Source of the DNA: Leptospira kemamanensis
Lineage (GTDB): Bacteria > Spirochaetota > Leptospiria > Leptospirales > Leptospiraceae
Direction of reading: 5' to 3'
DNA length: 64,000 nt
Assembly: GCF_004769665.1 (NCBI RefSeq)
Contig: NZ_RQGG01000018.1
Span: 62,001 to 126,000 of the forward strand
Under the pieces are notes generated by a model, which saw nothing but the letters and a program-made list of their open reading frames with translations, had not been told where the DNA came from and did no database searches. A program made the position numbers and the translations under genes. Of this stretch, positions 9,035-18,604 are shown piece by piece; within the stretch, counting starts at the first letter, position 1, and each line of letters begins with the position of its first letter.

Positions 9035-11050
9035 TCACTTGGGTAATCCAGTGACTGCGTCCAGTACGGCAATGCCGCGTCTTGCTGTTCCACCAAGTGT
9101 GTTCATATTCCCACCGACGTATACTGTGGAATCTTTGATCAATAGGGCTTGTATATTACCAGTACTGGAGAAAGTAGCACTTAGATTAGGCGTCACGGGT
9201 TCGCCAGTGGTGGCATCGAGCACTGCAAATTGATTTCTCGTTTGCCCACCGATGGTTGTAAATTCTCCCGAGACAAAGATATTAGAACCACTCACTGCGA
9301 TGGCTTGCACTCGATTGTCCGCATTCGGATTCCAACTTGTCGCCATATTCGTGTTAACCGTAGTATCCAAGGCTGCAAGTCGATTTCTCGATTGCCCACC
9401 AATGTTTGTGAATTCCCCTCCAATATAGAGAGTCGTACCGTTTAAAAGTAATGAGGTTACATAACCATCGGAATTAGGATGCCAACTAGTAAGTAGACCA
9501 GACGAAGCATTAAGAGCAGCAAAACCATTGCGAGGGGTACCTCCAATGGTATCCAATTCACCGCCCACATAAATGGAATCCCCATTTGGCACAACACGAC
9601 TAACGGCTGTTCCGCCTGCATTAGGATTCCAGGAAGTGGCAAGACCTGTATTGATGTCTATAGCAGCTAAATAATTTCTAGTCTCTCCCCCAATGGAAGT
9701 AAAGTCACCTGCTGCATAAACAATGTTCCCTTGGATGGCCAATCCATTTACAAAATTAACAATATTTGAACTCGGATTCCATGAAGTTGCAATCCCTGTT
9801 GTCAGATCAATGGCGGCAATTGTATTCCTAGGTTGTCCGCCAACATTACTAAAACCACCACAGAGATACGCGGTTGGTCCATTCAATTTGATATCATTTA
9901 TATTTCCATCGGGGTTTGGATTCCAATCCGTAGCACGACCAGTCGTAAGATCAAAGGCTGCAAGGTTGTTACGAGTAAGACCTTGCATGATATTAAAATT
10001 TCCACCGATATAAATTTTGGATTCACTTGATTCAATTGCATAAACGTGATAATTTGCATTTGGATTCCACGCTGTGGGAATTCCTGTAGAAGAATCGATC
10101 GCTGCAATATAGTTTCGATTGAGTCCTCCAATGTTTGTGAAAAATCCTCCCACTAACACATCGGATCCATCAATCACAATCGATTGAACAATTCCATTGG
10201 CGTTTGGATTCCAGGCAGTTGCATTGTTTGTATTTAAGGTGGTATCGATAGCTGCCAAACGGCTGCGACTTTGGCCTCCAATGGTGGTAAAATTTCCCCC
10301 AACATACAGTGTGGATCCAATGAGAGCAAGTGAATACACTTGTTGGTTTGCATCTGGGTTCCAAGCAGTGGCAAGCCCAGTGGAAGTATCAACTGCTGCA
10401 ATTCGATTTCTGGTTTGGCCACCGATTGTAGTAAAATTACCTCCCACATAAACTGTGGAACCATTTACTAAAATTGCATTAATGGTTGAATTTGCATTTG
10501 GGTTCCAAGTAGACGCAAACCCAGTCGAAGTATCCAGAGCTGCAATTCGATTTCTTGTCTGTCCTCCAATGGTGGTAAAATTACCACCAACATAGAGAGT
10601 TGTTCCTTCTAAAGCTAAGGTAAGAACTAATCCATTTGCATCTGGGTTCCAAGCCGTGACTTGGCCCGTTGTGGTATCGATAGCAGCAATTCGATTTCTG
10701 GTTTGTCCCCCAATGGTTGTAAACGTTCCTCCCACGTAGAGAGTTGATCCACTGCGAATCATTTTATTTACAAATGCAGTTGGATTGGTATTTGCTTGGA
10801 AGTTAGGGTCGAGAAGACAATCGGAATTTAAGTGAGCAAGACCAAACCTTGGTTTCCCTTGCACAACTGTAAAATTACCTCCAATAAAATATCCTCCATT
10901 TCCATCGGAAACAACAGTTTGAATGGTTTCGTCACTTTGTGTAAATAGGCATTCTGATTTAGGGACTACGTTTCCTGAAGATCGATTGAGATGAGCTCCT
11001 GAACCAATATTGGGTCCAACTAACGAAAAACTACCGCCAACATAAAGTAT
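9035..11050 (-). repeat. Coding tandem repeat array, about 144-bp unit
   Basis: DNA-level view of the repeat part of the lipoprotein gene. Units of about 141-156 bp recur from about 11050 down to the stop. On the plus strand the recurring blocks read as variants of CCTCCAATGGTGGTAAAATT, followed by GGATTCCA-type blocks. Units around 10260-10760 are the most alike; the outer ones have diverged. Such an array may expand or contract by recombination. Confidence 0.75.
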
Positions 11051-11302
11051 ATTATTTTGTTCAACGATTGTTTTTACATCTCCATTGGTTACCCACAATT
11101 CATTGTCAAACCGAGTGGATATATCAATTCCACAATGAACATTGGAAAGATTGAGTGCTTTTAGATAAAATACAGATTCCCAAAATGATTTTGAATTTAA
11201 ATCACATTGATTGGAGATTTCGGGTGGTTTGCAGGCAATGGTGATGGAAAGAATGGAAATATTGCTGAAGAGAGCTAGAAGAAATCGTAGTTTATATCTC
11301 AT
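9035..11302 (-). CDS. Lipoprotein with about 14 propeller-type tandem repeats
   Basis: 755 residues. The N-terminus is a signal peptide ending in a Leptospira-style lipobox (SITIAC, Cys24), so the mature protein is probably lipid-anchored in the envelope. From about residue 85 to the end it consists of about 14 repeats of 47-50 residues. The typical unit reads LYVGGNFTTIGGQTRNRIAA, then the IDTSTG and AWNPNANG motifs. This resembles repeats that fold as beta-propellers. Several central units are nearly identical in DNA as well as protein (about 10260-10760), a sign of recent unit duplication or homogenisation. The last unit is incomplete, ending after LDAVTGLPK. A ligand or enzymatic role cannot be read from the sequence. 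A 61-codon frame overlaps its start. Confidence 0.8.
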   Translation of the reverse strand: MRYKLRFLLALFSNISILSITIACKPPEISNQCDLNSKSFWESVFYLKALNLSNVHCGIDISTRFDNELWVTNGDVKTIVEQNNILYVGGSFSLVGPNIGSGAHLNRSSGNVVPKSECLFTQSDETIQTVVSDGNGGYFIGGNFTVVQGKPRFGLAHLNSDCLLDPNFQANTNPTAFVNKMIRSGSTLYVGGTFTTIGGQTRNRIAAIDTTTGQVTAWNPDANGLVLTLALEGTTLYVGGNFTTIGGQTRNRIAALDTSTGFASTWNPNANSTINAILVNGSTVYVGGNFTTIGGQTRNRIAAVDTSTGLATAWNPDANQQVYSLALIGSTLYVGGNFTTIGGQSRSRLAAIDTTLNTNNATAWNPNANGIVQSIVIDGSDVLVGGFFTNIGGLNRNYIAAIDSSTGIPTAWNPNANYHVYAIESSESKIYIGGNFNIMQGLTRNNLAAFDLTTGRATDWNPNPDGNINDIKLNGPTAYLCGGFSNVGGQPRNTIAAIDLTTGIATSWNPSSNIVNFVNGLAIQGNIVYAAGDFTSIGGETRNYLAAIDINTGLATSWNPNAGGTAVSRVVPNGDSIYVGGELDTIGGTPRNGFAALNASSGLLTSWHPNSDGYVTSLLLNGTTLYIGGEFTNIGGQSRNRLAALDTTVNTNMATSWNPNADNRVQAIAVSGSNIFVSGEFTTIGGQTRNQFAVLDATTGEPVTPNLSATFSSTGNIQALLIKDSTVYVGGNMNTLGGTARRGIAVLDAVTGLPK

Positions 11303-11477
11303 TGCATTGATCCTCTAAAATACCTAATGTCGAAGAATTCACCCCTGAATTCTCAGAAATGGTATGCGGATCAAAAGATGAGTCAATCAAGAAATCAATG
11401 ATACGTGATTGTAAAGTCGATTGGGAACTTGGTTCTGCACTTAATAAAACCGTATCAGGTTTGAATATTGAGAACAA
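11292..11477 (-). CDS. Doubtful small ORF before the repeat lipoprotein
   Basis: 61 codons, overlapping the lipoprotein start by 11 bases. The product has no signal peptide, no recognisable motif and a Ser/Asp-rich composition. It may be a short leader gene, a decayed remnant of a neighbouring gene, or chance. The overlap with the downstream start is the only support. I include it with low confidence because the region 11303-11587 otherwise has no gene. Confidence 0.25.
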   Translation of the reverse strand: MFSIFKPDTVLLSAEPSSQSTLQSRIIDFLIDSSFDPHTISENSGVNSSTLGILEDQCNEI

Positions 11478-11587
11478 AGAATATGTACGAATAGTCTAAT
11501 ATTCCATTTTTACTTAGAATCATTTCATTTTGAACTCGTAAGTAGAATGTTTTTACTGTTCTAAGAAATTAGAATCAATTTTAGACA

Positions 11588-11620
11588 CAAAAAAGCCCGG
11601 GGTTTTAAACCGGGCTTTCT
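11588..11620 (-). terminator. Rho-independent terminator of fcpA
   Basis: Inverted repeat AAAGCCCGG (11592-11600) / CCGGGCTTT (11610-11618) with a 9-base loop. Read on the minus strand, the GC-rich stem is followed by a T run. It lies 24 bases past the fcpA stop. Confidence 0.9.
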
Positions 11621-11643
11621 CATTGAAAGAGATGTATTCGGGA

Positions 11644-12570
<927 letters not shown>

Positions 12571-12779
12571 TCAATATTTTGAACAAATAGGTTTATCTAT
12601 TTCTTCAATGAAAGTATCGGTTTGGGAAGAGTCAATAATAACGAATTAAAGAGGAAAAAAACCTAAATGTGAACTTTTTCTTCTCAAACCCTTGGTTTTA
12701 AAGGGACATAAGTCGATCCAGACCTAAAAAATCTCATTCCTTGACAGCCTAGTCATTTAAAGAAGATTGCTCCTTGGAG

Positions 12780-13643
12780 ATGAATTTATCCGAAATTACT
12801 TCGATCCGAGACGGAAATCCGCAATGTAAAACCTGCGGAGGAGTGGGCATTACCTTAGCAGAACATGTGAGGGGATCTCGTTCCGGTGCCCTTGTTTTAT
12901 GCCATTGCATTGGTAGTGACTGTAACACGTGTGAGGCGAAAGGACAACCTCCTTTTATGTCTTTTGACCGAAAACTGGACAAAATGCTCCCTTGTGTCTG
13001 TCATAATGCAAGGTTTTCCCTTCGCAATTTAGAAACTTTGGTGGAAAAAGCCAATATACCGGCAAGGTACCGTTTCCAATTTTTATCCACAATTGACATT
13101 GGGGATACCACAAACGACCCTGATATGTCCTTTATCATTGCTCACGACTGGGCAAACGAACTCGTTCATAAATTTAAAAATCCAGATTTTACACCACAGG
13201 GCTTTTACCTTTGGGGAGGAACAGGATCTGGAAAAACCTTACTCGCTTGTGTGATCTTAAACGAACTAGTGTTTCGGTATGGAATTACATGTAAGTATGC
13301 AAAAGTAAACAAAGACTTTTTGTCTGCGATTCGCGATACTTATCAATCCGACAGTGAAACACATGGCCAGGAACGTTCCATCGAACGGGAATTTGCAAAC
13401 GTAGATGTACTTGTCATCGATGACTTTGGTGTCCAAAAGGAGTCAGAGTTCAACAATCGTAAGTTATACGACCTCATTGATAGTCGTTATGAACAAGAAA
13501 AACTCACTCTTCTCACATCCAATCACTCTCTTGTGGAATGGAGAGACCGTGGCCAAGGTCGGATTTACTCACGTCTGATGGAAATGACAAAAGAAATTGA
13601 ATTAAAATGTCCTGATTATCGCACGAAGTTTGTGAAGAGGTAA
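12780..13643 (+). CDS. DnaC/DnaI-like AAA+ ATPase with cysteine-rich N-terminus
   Basis: About 287 residues from ATG 12780; TTG 12774, two codons earlier, is an alternative that has AGAAG at a better distance upstream. The N-terminal ~80 residues carry cysteine clusters (CKTCGGVG, CHC, CNTC, CVC) likely to bind zinc. The AAA+ core has Walker A GGTGSGKTLL (about 148-157), Walker B VLVIDDFG and a sensor-1-like LLTSNHS. This is the layout of helicase-loader proteins of the DnaC/DnaI/IstB group, which load replicative helicase onto DNA. No transposase is adjacent, so an IstB role is unlikely. It begins a plus-strand operon with folK (4-base gap) and panB. The helicase-loading function is inferred from the family. 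Confidence 0.75.
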   Translation: MNLSEITSIRDGNPQCKTCGGVGITLAEHVRGSRSGALVLCHCIGSDCNTCEAKGQPPFMSFDRKLDKMLPCVCHNARFSLRNLETLVEKANIPARYRFQFLSTIDIGDTTNDPDMSFIIAHDWANELVHKFKNPDFTPQGFYLWGGTGSGKTLLACVILNELVFRYGITCKYAKVNKDFLSAIRDTYQSDSETHGQERSIEREFANVDVLVIDDFGVQKESEFNNRKLYDLIDSRYEQEKLTLLTSNHSLVEWRDRGQGRIYSRLMEMTKEIELKCPDYRTKFVKR

Positions 13644-13647
13644 GACC

Positions 13648-14121
13648 ATGAAGTATTCCAATATTGCCTTTCTTTCTTTGGGTTCCAACATCGGAGACAG
13701 GCACCATTTTATGGACCAGGCAATATGGGAAATCTCCACCTTACCAGAGTTACAGATTTTAAAACAATCAGAACGATTGGAAACAGCACCTCTCGAAAAC
13801 ACAAACCAACCATATTTTTTAAACCAAATTGTGAAGGTAATGGTATCTTCTGCTTTTACACTTCCTTGTTTACTCGATTCACTCCAAGGGATTGAAGACA
13901 AACTGGGAAGAAAACGTAGGTCTTGGAAAGGACCACGTGAAATTGACATCGACATTCTCACTTACGAGGCTATTGTGATGAAAACTGATTTTTTACATTT
14001 ACCCCACCATTCGCTATATTCAAGGCCATTCATCAAACAATTGTTAACAGATATGGGTGAAATTGGTGTGTATGCCCTTTTTTCGGAACTAAACCATGAA
14101 AAACATTATTCTACAGTATAA
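13648..14121 (+). CDS. folK: 6-hydroxymethyl-7,8-dihydropterin pyrophosphokinase
   Basis: 157 residues, the usual HPPK size. It transfers pyrophosphate from ATP to 6-hydroxymethyl-dihydropterin in folate synthesis. Family marks are FLSLGSNIGDR at the N-terminus, ETAPLENTNQPYFLNQ in the middle and the catalytic loop RSWKGPREIDIDIL with the metal-binding DxD aspartates. The start has only four bases after the DnaC-like gene, and the end overlaps panB by 26 bases, so the three genes are probably one transcript. FolP and FolB are not nearby. Confidence 0.93.
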   Translation: MKYSNIAFLSLGSNIGDRHHFMDQAIWEISTLPELQILKQSERLETAPLENTNQPYFLNQIVKVMVSSAFTLPCLLDSLQGIEDKLGRKRRSWKGPREIDIDILTYEAIVMKTDFLHLPHHSLYSRPFIKQLLTDMGEIGVYALFSELNHEKHYSTV

Positions 14122-14902
14122 AAAGAAATATGATGCAGGGGAACCGATCTCTGTCATCACCTGTTATGATTATACCTTTGCGACTCTTTTCAATCGCACG
14201 GATGTGGATTGCCTTCTTGTGGGTGACTCGCTTGGAATGGTGATCCAAGGAAACCAGTCCACACTTCCTGTCACACTTGATGAAATCATCTACCACACAA
14301 AAGCGGTTTGCAAAGGGGCTCCTGACAAAACGATCATTGCTGATTTACCATTTTTGTCCTACCAAACTTCGATTGAAGAAGGGATTCGTTCTGCCGGCCG
14401 AGTGTTAAAAGAAACCAATGCTTCCTGTGTGAAACTGGAAGGGGACTCCGACTTTATCATCGAACTCACCAAACGAATGACTGAATCAGGAATCCCTGTG
14501 TTTGCCCATTTGGGACTCACTCCTCAATCGGTACATACCCTTGGTGGACACCGCGTCCAAGGCAAAACGGATGCGGCTCGTCAAAAAATGATCCGTAAAT
14601 CCAGAGAAATTGCGGAAGCGGGCGCCTTTGCTTTGTTACTCGAGATGGTTCCCGAATCTCTCGGAAAAGAAATCACAGAATCGATTCGCATTCCCACCAT
14701 TGGAATTGGAGCGGGAAAATACACTTCCGGCCAAGTCCTTGTCATGCAAGACCTACTGGGTCTCAATGAAGACTTTCATCCGAAATTTTTAAAGAAGTTT
14801 GGGAACTTGAGTGGGGCAGTGAAAGAGGCAGTGAATGCCTATCACAAAGAAGTGACAAAAAGAGAATACCCTTCCGAAGCCCATGTGTTTTTAGATCAAT
14901 AA
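14096..14902 (+). CDS. panB: 3-methyl-2-oxobutanoate hydroxymethyltransferase
   Basis: 268 residues, matching PanB length. It transfers a hydroxymethyl group from methylene-tetrahydrofolate to alpha-ketoisovalerate, giving ketopantoate in pantothenate/CoA synthesis. Marks are VITCYDYTFATLF, LLVGDSLGMVIQG (metal-binding Asp), HLGLTPQSVHTLGG and FALLLEMVPE. The start lies inside the end of folK (26-base overlap), fitting translational coupling; the folate link is biochemically sensible since PanB uses a folate cofactor. panC is not in this window. Confidence 0.95.
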   Translation: MKNIILQYKKKYDAGEPISVITCYDYTFATLFNRTDVDCLLVGDSLGMVIQGNQSTLPVTLDEIIYHTKAVCKGAPDKTIIADLPFLSYQTSIEEGIRSAGRVLKETNASCVKLEGDSDFIIELTKRMTESGIPVFAHLGLTPQSVHTLGGHRVQGKTDAARQKMIRKSREIAEAGAFALLLEMVPESLGKEITESIRIPTIGIGAGKYTSGQVLVMQDLLGLNEDFHPKFLKKFGNLSGAVKEAVNAYHKEVTKREYPSEAHVFLDQ

Positions 14903-14944
14903 TCATCTAAAAACATCCACAAACTTCGGAGAGATAAGCCAGTC

Positions 14945-15994
14945 TTACTTACGTTTGATGGCAGCTTCCGCTAGTTTTTCAAACATAGGAACAGTTGTTT
15001 CCCAAGATACACAAGCATCTGTGATGGATTGTCCATAGGTCAAAGGTTTGGCGTCGATGGATTGGTTTCCTTCTTTTAGGTGGCTTTCAACCATCACACC
15101 CAGGATGTATTTACTTCCTTTAGCAAATTGTTCTGCCACAGAATCCACAACACCTGGTTGTTTGCGAAAGTCTTTTTGGCTATTGCCATGAGAACAGTCC
15201 ACCATCACTTTGGGAGGAAGGCCTGCTTTCTCGATTTGGGAACCCACTTCATTCACGGAAGCCTCATCGAAGTTAGGTCCTTTGTTTCCACCACGTAAGA
15301 TCACATGTGTGTCTTTGTTTCCGGCAGTTTTAAATATCGCACTACTCCCTTGGTTGGTCACAGATAGGAAATGGTGACTGGAGCTAGCGGAACGAATGGC
15401 ATCCACAGCAATTTGTACGTTTCCATCGGTTCCATTTTTAAATCCAATGGGTGCAGAGAGTCCCGATGCTAGTTCACGGTGGACTTGGCTTTCAGTGGTC
15501 CTTGCCCCAATGGCTCCCCATGCGACGAGGTCAGCGATGTATTGGGGAGAGATCACATCCAAAAATTCGGTTCCGCAAGGAATCCCCATTTTATTGAGAT
15601 CGAGTAATAGTTTACGAGCGAGTTGTAGTCCTTTATTGATATGAAAGGATCCATCTAAATCGGGATCGTTGATAAGACCCTTCCAACCAACAGTGGTTCT
15701 TGGTTTTTCAAAGTACACTCTCATCACGATGAGAAGTTCTTTTTCAAACTCTTTGATTTTTGGTTTTAACTTTTGTGCATATTCCATCACAGCGTCAATG
15801 TCGTGAACAGAACATGGACCAACGACCACTAACATGCGCTTGTCGTCTTTTCCATGAATGATGTCTGAAATTTGGCTTCGAGTTTTGACAACCACCTCTG
15901 ATGCCTCATCGGTTAAAGGAAGTTCTTCGATCAGAACAGAAGGTGGAATGAGACTATGTTGTTCTAAAATTCTTAAATTCGCAGTTGGTTTCAT
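14945..15994 (-). CDS. 3-deoxy-7-phosphoheptulonate (DAHP) synthase, AroFGH type
   Basis: 349 residues, typical of the E. coli-like type I-alpha DAHP synthases. It condenses phosphoenolpyruvate with erythrose-4-phosphate, the first step of the shikimate pathway. Characteristic stretches are VVVGPCSVHDIDAVMEYA, MRVYFEKPRTTVGWKGLINDP (split around residue 96), GTEFLDVISPQY, GARTTESQVHRELASGLS and VMVDCSHGNSQKDF. The N-terminal extension could carry feedback control, but the effector (Phe, Tyr or Trp) cannot be told. It follows the rhodanese gene by two bases and is last in a minus-strand operon. Confidence 0.94.
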   Translation of the reverse strand: MKPTANLRILEQHSLIPPSVLIEELPLTDEASEVVVKTRSQISDIIHGKDDKRMLVVVGPCSVHDIDAVMEYAQKLKPKIKEFEKELLIVMRVYFEKPRTTVGWKGLINDPDLDGSFHINKGLQLARKLLLDLNKMGIPCGTEFLDVISPQYIADLVAWGAIGARTTESQVHRELASGLSAPIGFKNGTDGNVQIAVDAIRSASSSHHFLSVTNQGSSAIFKTAGNKDTHVILRGGNKGPNFDEASVNEVGSQIEKAGLPPKVMVDCSHGNSQKDFRKQPGVVDSVAEQFAKGSKYILGVMVESHLKEGNQSIDAKPLTYGQSITDACVSWETTVPMFEKLAEAAIKRK

Positions 15995-15996
15995 AA

Positions 15997-16338
15997 TTAA
16001 TACTTTTGCATGTTTGGGTCAACGAGATCAGAATACGCGAGGATTCCTCCTGCCACGTTTTTGTAAGATTTAAATCCTGCTTGGTCTAAAATTCCACAAG
16101 CCATTCCGGATCTTCCACCAGAACGACAATACACCAAAATCTCTTTGTCGATTTGGCTTTTAATTTCTTCGATACGAGCGGCAAGTTCACTCACAGGAAT
16201 GAGTTTGTCTGTACCAGGTACGAGCGCAATTTGTTGTTCGTTTGGATTTCGCACATCCAAAACAAAAAAATCATCCTTTCCTTCCGCTCTTGCATCCAGA
16301 CGTTTTTTAAAACTGACTACATCGATTTCCGGTACCAT
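15997..16338 (-). CDS. Rhodanese-domain protein (single-domain sulfurtransferase)
   Basis: 113 residues from ATG 16338, whose first base overlaps the stop of the ABC-F gene (TAATG). A longer in-frame start upstream would sit inside that gene and is unlikely. The single rhodanese domain has FFVLDVRNPNEQQ and the active-site loop CRSGGRSG with catalytic Cys71. No signal peptide is present, so it is cytoplasmic. These enzymes move sulfane sulfur, but the acceptor is unknown. It lies between the ABC-F ATPase and DAHP synthase genes with no spacing, so they are co-transcribed without an obvious functional link. Confidence 0.9.
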   Translation of the reverse strand: MVPEIDVVSFKKRLDARAEGKDDFFVLDVRNPNEQQIALVPGTDKLIPVSELAARIEEIKSQIDKEILVYCRSGGRSGMACGILDQAGFKSYKNVAGGILAYSDLVDPNMQKY

Positions 16339-18281
16339 TATGTAACTCCGCCCATTTCCTCTAGTTCTAGTGTTGCCTCCTCCCAACGTTTGGTTAGGAG
16401 AGAGATTTCTCTTTTAATATCGTTATAAGTGTCCATTTCCAACTGAAAACTTCTGTTTTTAAAGAACTCTGGATCCTGTAAAAGTTCTTCTTTGTCTTTT
16501 TTATTTTTTTCCAGTCTTTCTATTTGGACTTCCAAATCGGAAATTTCTTTTTCTAATTTTTTCCGTTTGTTTTTACTCGCCTGAGGATTGGGCTTTTTTT
16601 CTTCTAATTTCGGTTTTCTGGAGGTTTGGTCCTTAGCATTAGTACCCAATTCGTCTTCTTTATGGAATTTGAGATAGTCATCAAAACTACAATTCAGGTT
16701 TTTTAATTCTCCACCCGAGAGTTGGAAGGTGCGGTTACAAAGTCCCTTCATAAAGTCGGGGTCGTGGCTGATGATGAGAAGGCTTCCCGGAAAATCGATG
16801 AGAGAACGTTTGATGGCTTCTCGGATCACGATGTCCAAATGGTTTGTAGGTTCATCTAAAAATAAACAATTGGATGGGTGGTTGACAAGTAAGGCCAATC
16901 GAAGACGGCTTTGCTCTCCACCTGATAGGTGTTTTACGGACTTAAAAACGCCGTCCCCAGGAAAGGCAAAATGTCCAAGGAGAGTCCTTGCTTTTTCTTC
17001 ATTCAGTTCTGGGTATTTTTTGAGGACTGTCTCTACAAGGTTCAGGGATTCATCCAAATCTTCCCCATGGGTTTGGGAAAAATAACCAAGTTTGGTTTTG
17101 GGACCATAATACAATTTGCCCGTATCGAGTTTGTGTTGTTCCAACAAACATCGCATAAGGGTTGATTTTCCAGCTCCATTAGGGCCAACTAACGCAATCT
17201 TGTCGCCAGCAGAAATTTCAATTTCTGCATTTTCAAAGATGGTTTTTTTCTCACCAGTATTTCGATCTGGATAAGAAAAGGATGCATGTTCCAAACGAAG
17301 GATGATATTACTGGAAGGGACAAATTGGAATTGGTAGTCTGGTTTTTGGTTCCAAAAACTATCTTCTGGATTGTCTACTTTGTCCCGTTTTTCCAGGCGT
17401 TTGATGACAGACTGGACTTGTCTTGCTTTTGTAGCTTGGGCACGAAATCGTTCCACCCATTCCATACGGGACTTTAAATAGGTTTCTTCTTTTTCAAATT
17501 GGACTTTTAGTTTTTCTTGGATTTCGTTTTTGGCTTCAAAAAACTCTTCCAAACTTCCTTGGAATTCAAACGTTCCATGGGGATTGATTTCAATGATGGT
17601 TTCCACTGTTTGGTTTAAAAATTCAGGATCATGGGTCACAAGAACAAAAGCTTGGTTTTGTGAAACTAAAAAGTCAGCTAACCAAGATTTGGTTTTATCA
17701 TCCAAATGGTTTGTTGGCTCATCGAGTAATAATAGGTTATGTGGATTGAGTAGGGCAATGGCAAGACCAATGCGGTGGTGGTAACCTGGGGAAAACTCTT
17801 TTGTTTTTCTTGTGAAGTCTGTAGTGGCAAATCCAAGCCCCGAAAGGATTTTTTTGGCACGAGCTTCTAAACCGTGTAAGTCGTATAAGTGGGCGAATTC
17901 CTCTAGTTCACTTTGTTCGTGGAGTAAAGTTTCAAATTCCGGATCTTCGTGGTCAGTGGTTTCAAACTTTCTCTCGATGGTCTTACGTTTGGAATCGTAC
18001 TGCGCATACAATTTGTTTTCATCGAGAACGGTTTCAATCACAGACGTATCCGGATTGAATTCTGGGATCTGTTGGAAGAGGGATAAAACGGTGTGTTTGG
18101 AACGAATCACTTCCCCCGACTCGGGTTTGAGTTTCCCTGCAGCCATTTGGAAAAGTGTGGTTTTTCCAGAACCGTTGGGACCCACAAGGGCAACGCGGCA
18201 GCCAGGTTTGATGTGCCAGCTAAAACCTTCAAAAAGGACTTTAGGACCGAAGTGTTGGTGGATTTGGATGAATTGGATCAA
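16338..18281 (-). CDS. ABC-F family ATPase (ribosome-associated type)
   Basis: 647 residues, with two ABC domains in one chain and no membrane segments. Walker A1 is GPNGSGKTTLF and Walker A2 is GPNGAGKSTLM; both Walker B motifs read LDEPTNHLD. The second signature is canonical (LSGGEQSRLRLA), but the first is degenerate (SPGYHHRIGLA). The inter-domain linker is helical and charged (about 240-310). A C-terminal coiled coil follows a Lys-rich stretch (about 575-645). This is the Uup/YheS-like arrangement; ABC-F proteins act on ribosomes. A specific role (resistance, stalling relief) cannot be assigned. It is preceded by a 53-codon gene 51 bases upstream and is coupled to the rhodanese gene. 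Confidence 0.9.
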   Translation of the reverse strand: MIQFIQIHQHFGPKVLFEGFSWHIKPGCRVALVGPNGSGKTTLFQMAAGKLKPESGEVIRSKHTVLSLFQQIPEFNPDTSVIETVLDENKLYAQYDSKRKTIERKFETTDHEDPEFETLLHEQSELEEFAHLYDLHGLEARAKKILSGLGFATTDFTRKTKEFSPGYHHRIGLAIALLNPHNLLLLDEPTNHLDDKTKSWLADFLVSQNQAFVLVTHDPEFLNQTVETIIEINPHGTFEFQGSLEEFFEAKNEIQEKLKVQFEKEETYLKSRMEWVERFRAQATKARQVQSVIKRLEKRDKVDNPEDSFWNQKPDYQFQFVPSSNIILRLEHASFSYPDRNTGEKKTIFENAEIEISAGDKIALVGPNGAGKSTLMRCLLEQHKLDTGKLYYGPKTKLGYFSQTHGEDLDESLNLVETVLKKYPELNEEKARTLLGHFAFPGDGVFKSVKHLSGGEQSRLRLALLVNHPSNCLFLDEPTNHLDIVIREAIKRSLIDFPGSLLIISHDPDFMKGLCNRTFQLSGGELKNLNCSFDDYLKFHKEDELGTNAKDQTSRKPKLEEKKPNPQASKNKRKKLEKEISDLEVQIERLEKNKKDKEELLQDPEFFKNRSFQLEMDTYNDIKREISLLTKRWEEATLELEEMGGVT

Positions 18282-18332
18282 AGCGTTTGCGAAAACCCGC
18301 CAGTTCGGCGGGGAATTTAGGAGGGACTAACC

Positions 18333-18494
18333 TTATTTCTTGGCTAGGAGTTCCGCCTTTCTTTCGCGAAGGTGTTTCACATAAAGGCTCGATTCGCCGT
18401 TCATGGTTTCAACCGACTTTTTAATGGCAGAGTCAATTTCCTCGACCGTCATTTTCGCGATTTTTTTGTTCTTCTTTTCTTTTTCTTCTGACAT
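18333..18494 (-). CDS. 53-residue charged small protein
   Basis: Short frame, ATG 18492-18494 to TAA 18333-18335, preceded by AGGGG nine bases before the start. The product begins MSEEKEKKNKKIAKMTVEE and ends LRERKAELLAKK; it is very rich in Lys and Glu and predicted helical. It ends 51 bases before the ABC-F gene on the same strand, so it probably opens that operon. The good ribosome-binding site, soluble helical composition and position support a real gene. I do not recognise a family. Confidence 0.65.
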   Translation of the reverse strand: MSEEKEKKNKKIAKMTVEEIDSAIKKSVETMNGESSLYVKHLRERKAELLAKK

Positions 18495-18604
18495 GGAAGT
18501 TTTCCCCTTTTAGGTACGTCACTGAGATTCTTCCAGGGTTTCCTCACGAATCGAGAGAGCAAGAAAAATAAGACAAAAATACGGACAAGTAGCAAACTGA
18601 CCGC

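Noticed and set aside
9035..11050. Tandem repeats at first glance like a CRISPR array
   Set aside because: The repeat unit is about 144 bp, lies inside a continuous reading frame and has no unique spacers; it encodes propeller-type protein repeats.
17812..18330. 172-codon plus-strand open frame
   Set aside because: It lies antisense to the ABC-F gene with biased composition and no ribosome site; the ABC-F frame on the other strand has clear motifs.
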